Part shown: positions 28,738-29,043 of the stretch, one piece after another | Layout of the letters: each line of letters starts with the position of its first letter | Position numbering within the stretch: the stretch's first letter is position 1 | Origin: Azospirillum brasilense | GTDB taxonomy: Bacteria; Pseudomonadota; Alphaproteobacteria; Rickettsiales; UBA3002 | Assembly (NCBI GenBank): GCA_003241645.1 | Contig: QFOX01000023.1 | Coordinates: forward strand, 1-29,043 | DNA: 29,043 bases | Direction of reading: 5' to 3' | The notes under the pieces: model-generated | Told to the model about the DNA's origin: nothing | The model's database searches: none | What the model saw: the letters and a program-made list of their open reading frames with translations, nothing else | Made by a program: the position numbers and the translations under genes

Positions 28738-29043
28738 ATGCACGTATCTGCGTTTGATTTCACGCTGCCACCGCACAGCATTGCACACTACCCCGCAGAG
28801 CCGCGCGATTCCGCGCGGCTTTTGCATGTGGGGGCCACGCGCGCCGACCGCATCGTGCGTGAGCTGCCGGAGCTGCTGAACCCCGGCGATATCCTCGTGT
28901 TCAACGACAGCCGGGTGATCCCGGCGCGGCTGTTCTGCCGCGTGGGGGAAAAACAGATCGAAGTATTGCTGCATCAGCTGCGCCCCGACGGGCTGTGGAG
29001 CGCCTTCGCGCGCCCCGCCAAAAAGCTGAAACCCGGCATGCTG
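28738..29043 (+). CDS. queA: S-adenosylmethionine:tRNA ribosyltransferase-isomerase, N-terminal part
   Basis: The first 102 codons are present and the gene runs off the window. The N-terminus VSAFDFTLPPHSIAHYPAEPRDSARLL, then LPELLNPGDILVFNDSRVIPARLF, is typical of QueA, which transfers and isomerises the ribosyl moiety of SAM to make epoxyqueuosine in tRNA anticodons reading NAY codons. The ATG at 28738 lies six bases after a palindromic repeat, and the only ribosome-site-like bases (AGG at 28731-28733) overlap that repeat's end, so the repeat probably shapes translation of this gene. Confidence 0.95.
   Translation, partial: MHVSAFDFTLPPHSIAHYPAEPRDSARLLHVGATRADRIVRELPELLNPGDILVFNDSRVIPARLFCRVGEKQIEVLLHQLRPDGLWSAFARPAKKLKPGML

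Overview
The window looks like a stretch of an alphaproteobacterial chromosome: GC-rich, densely packed, with ATGA-type overlapping genes. The signs are a metX-metW pair divergent from a chorismate mutase-hisC-tyrA cluster, a K+-independent H+-pumping pyrophosphatase, a perfect CtrA-type box (TTAA-N7-TTAA), and ExbB/ExbD/ExbD/TonB gene order. I cannot name the species. It is mostly core genome; there is no phage, transposase or CRISPR array. The unusual content lies in short palindromic elements, promoters and a few uncharacterised genes.

Layout. 1-567: end of an unrecognised gene. 661-735: tRNA-Gly(GCC), whose 3' end is repeated 159 bp downstream. 952-1497 (-): FMN reductase-like protein. 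1675-1857: Trm112-like zinc-ribbon-type protein. 1955-7718 (+): one compact run, exbB-exbD-exbD-tonB, then dTDP-rhamnose genes rfbB-rfbD-rfbC and a HAD phosphatase; rfbA is absent. 7681-10567 (-): tyrA, hisC and a chorismate mutase fused to a prephenate-dehydratase-like remnant. 10634-12575 (+): metX and metW. 12572-13925 (-): cassette transcribed as EF-hand protein, ECF sigma factor, small membrane anti-sigma-like protein. 14028-15218 (-): two-TM degenerate histidine-kinase-like protein with a CtrA box at its start. 15372-15596: small lipoprotein. 15692-17509 (-): Slt-type lytic transglycosylase. 17681-20702 (-): hppA, a small membrane protein and ppa, i.e. a membrane-bound and a soluble pyrophosphatase side by side. 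20902-22110: argG. 22181-23974: two uncharacterised Ala/Pro-rich proteins, the first SGNH-like. 24179-26941: gyrA. 26996-27997: a small uncharacterised gene and coaD. 28071-28649: periplasmic cyclophilin. 28738-29043: start of queA, cut by the window edge.

The most interesting signals are: (1) two unrelated uncharacterised genes (22181 and 26996) preceded by near-canonical Pho boxes with identical geometry (7+4+7 nt, then 10 nt to a -10 hexamer), one predicting a leaderless mRNA; (2) a 69-bp palindromic insertion at the 3' end of hppA that re-encodes the last eight residues with different codons and leaves the old end stranded next to its terminator; (3) a parallel arrangement at the tRNA-Gly 3' end; (4) two families of interspersed palindromic repeats; (5) the degenerate kinase with its CtrA box. 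All of this was read by eye, with no database search.
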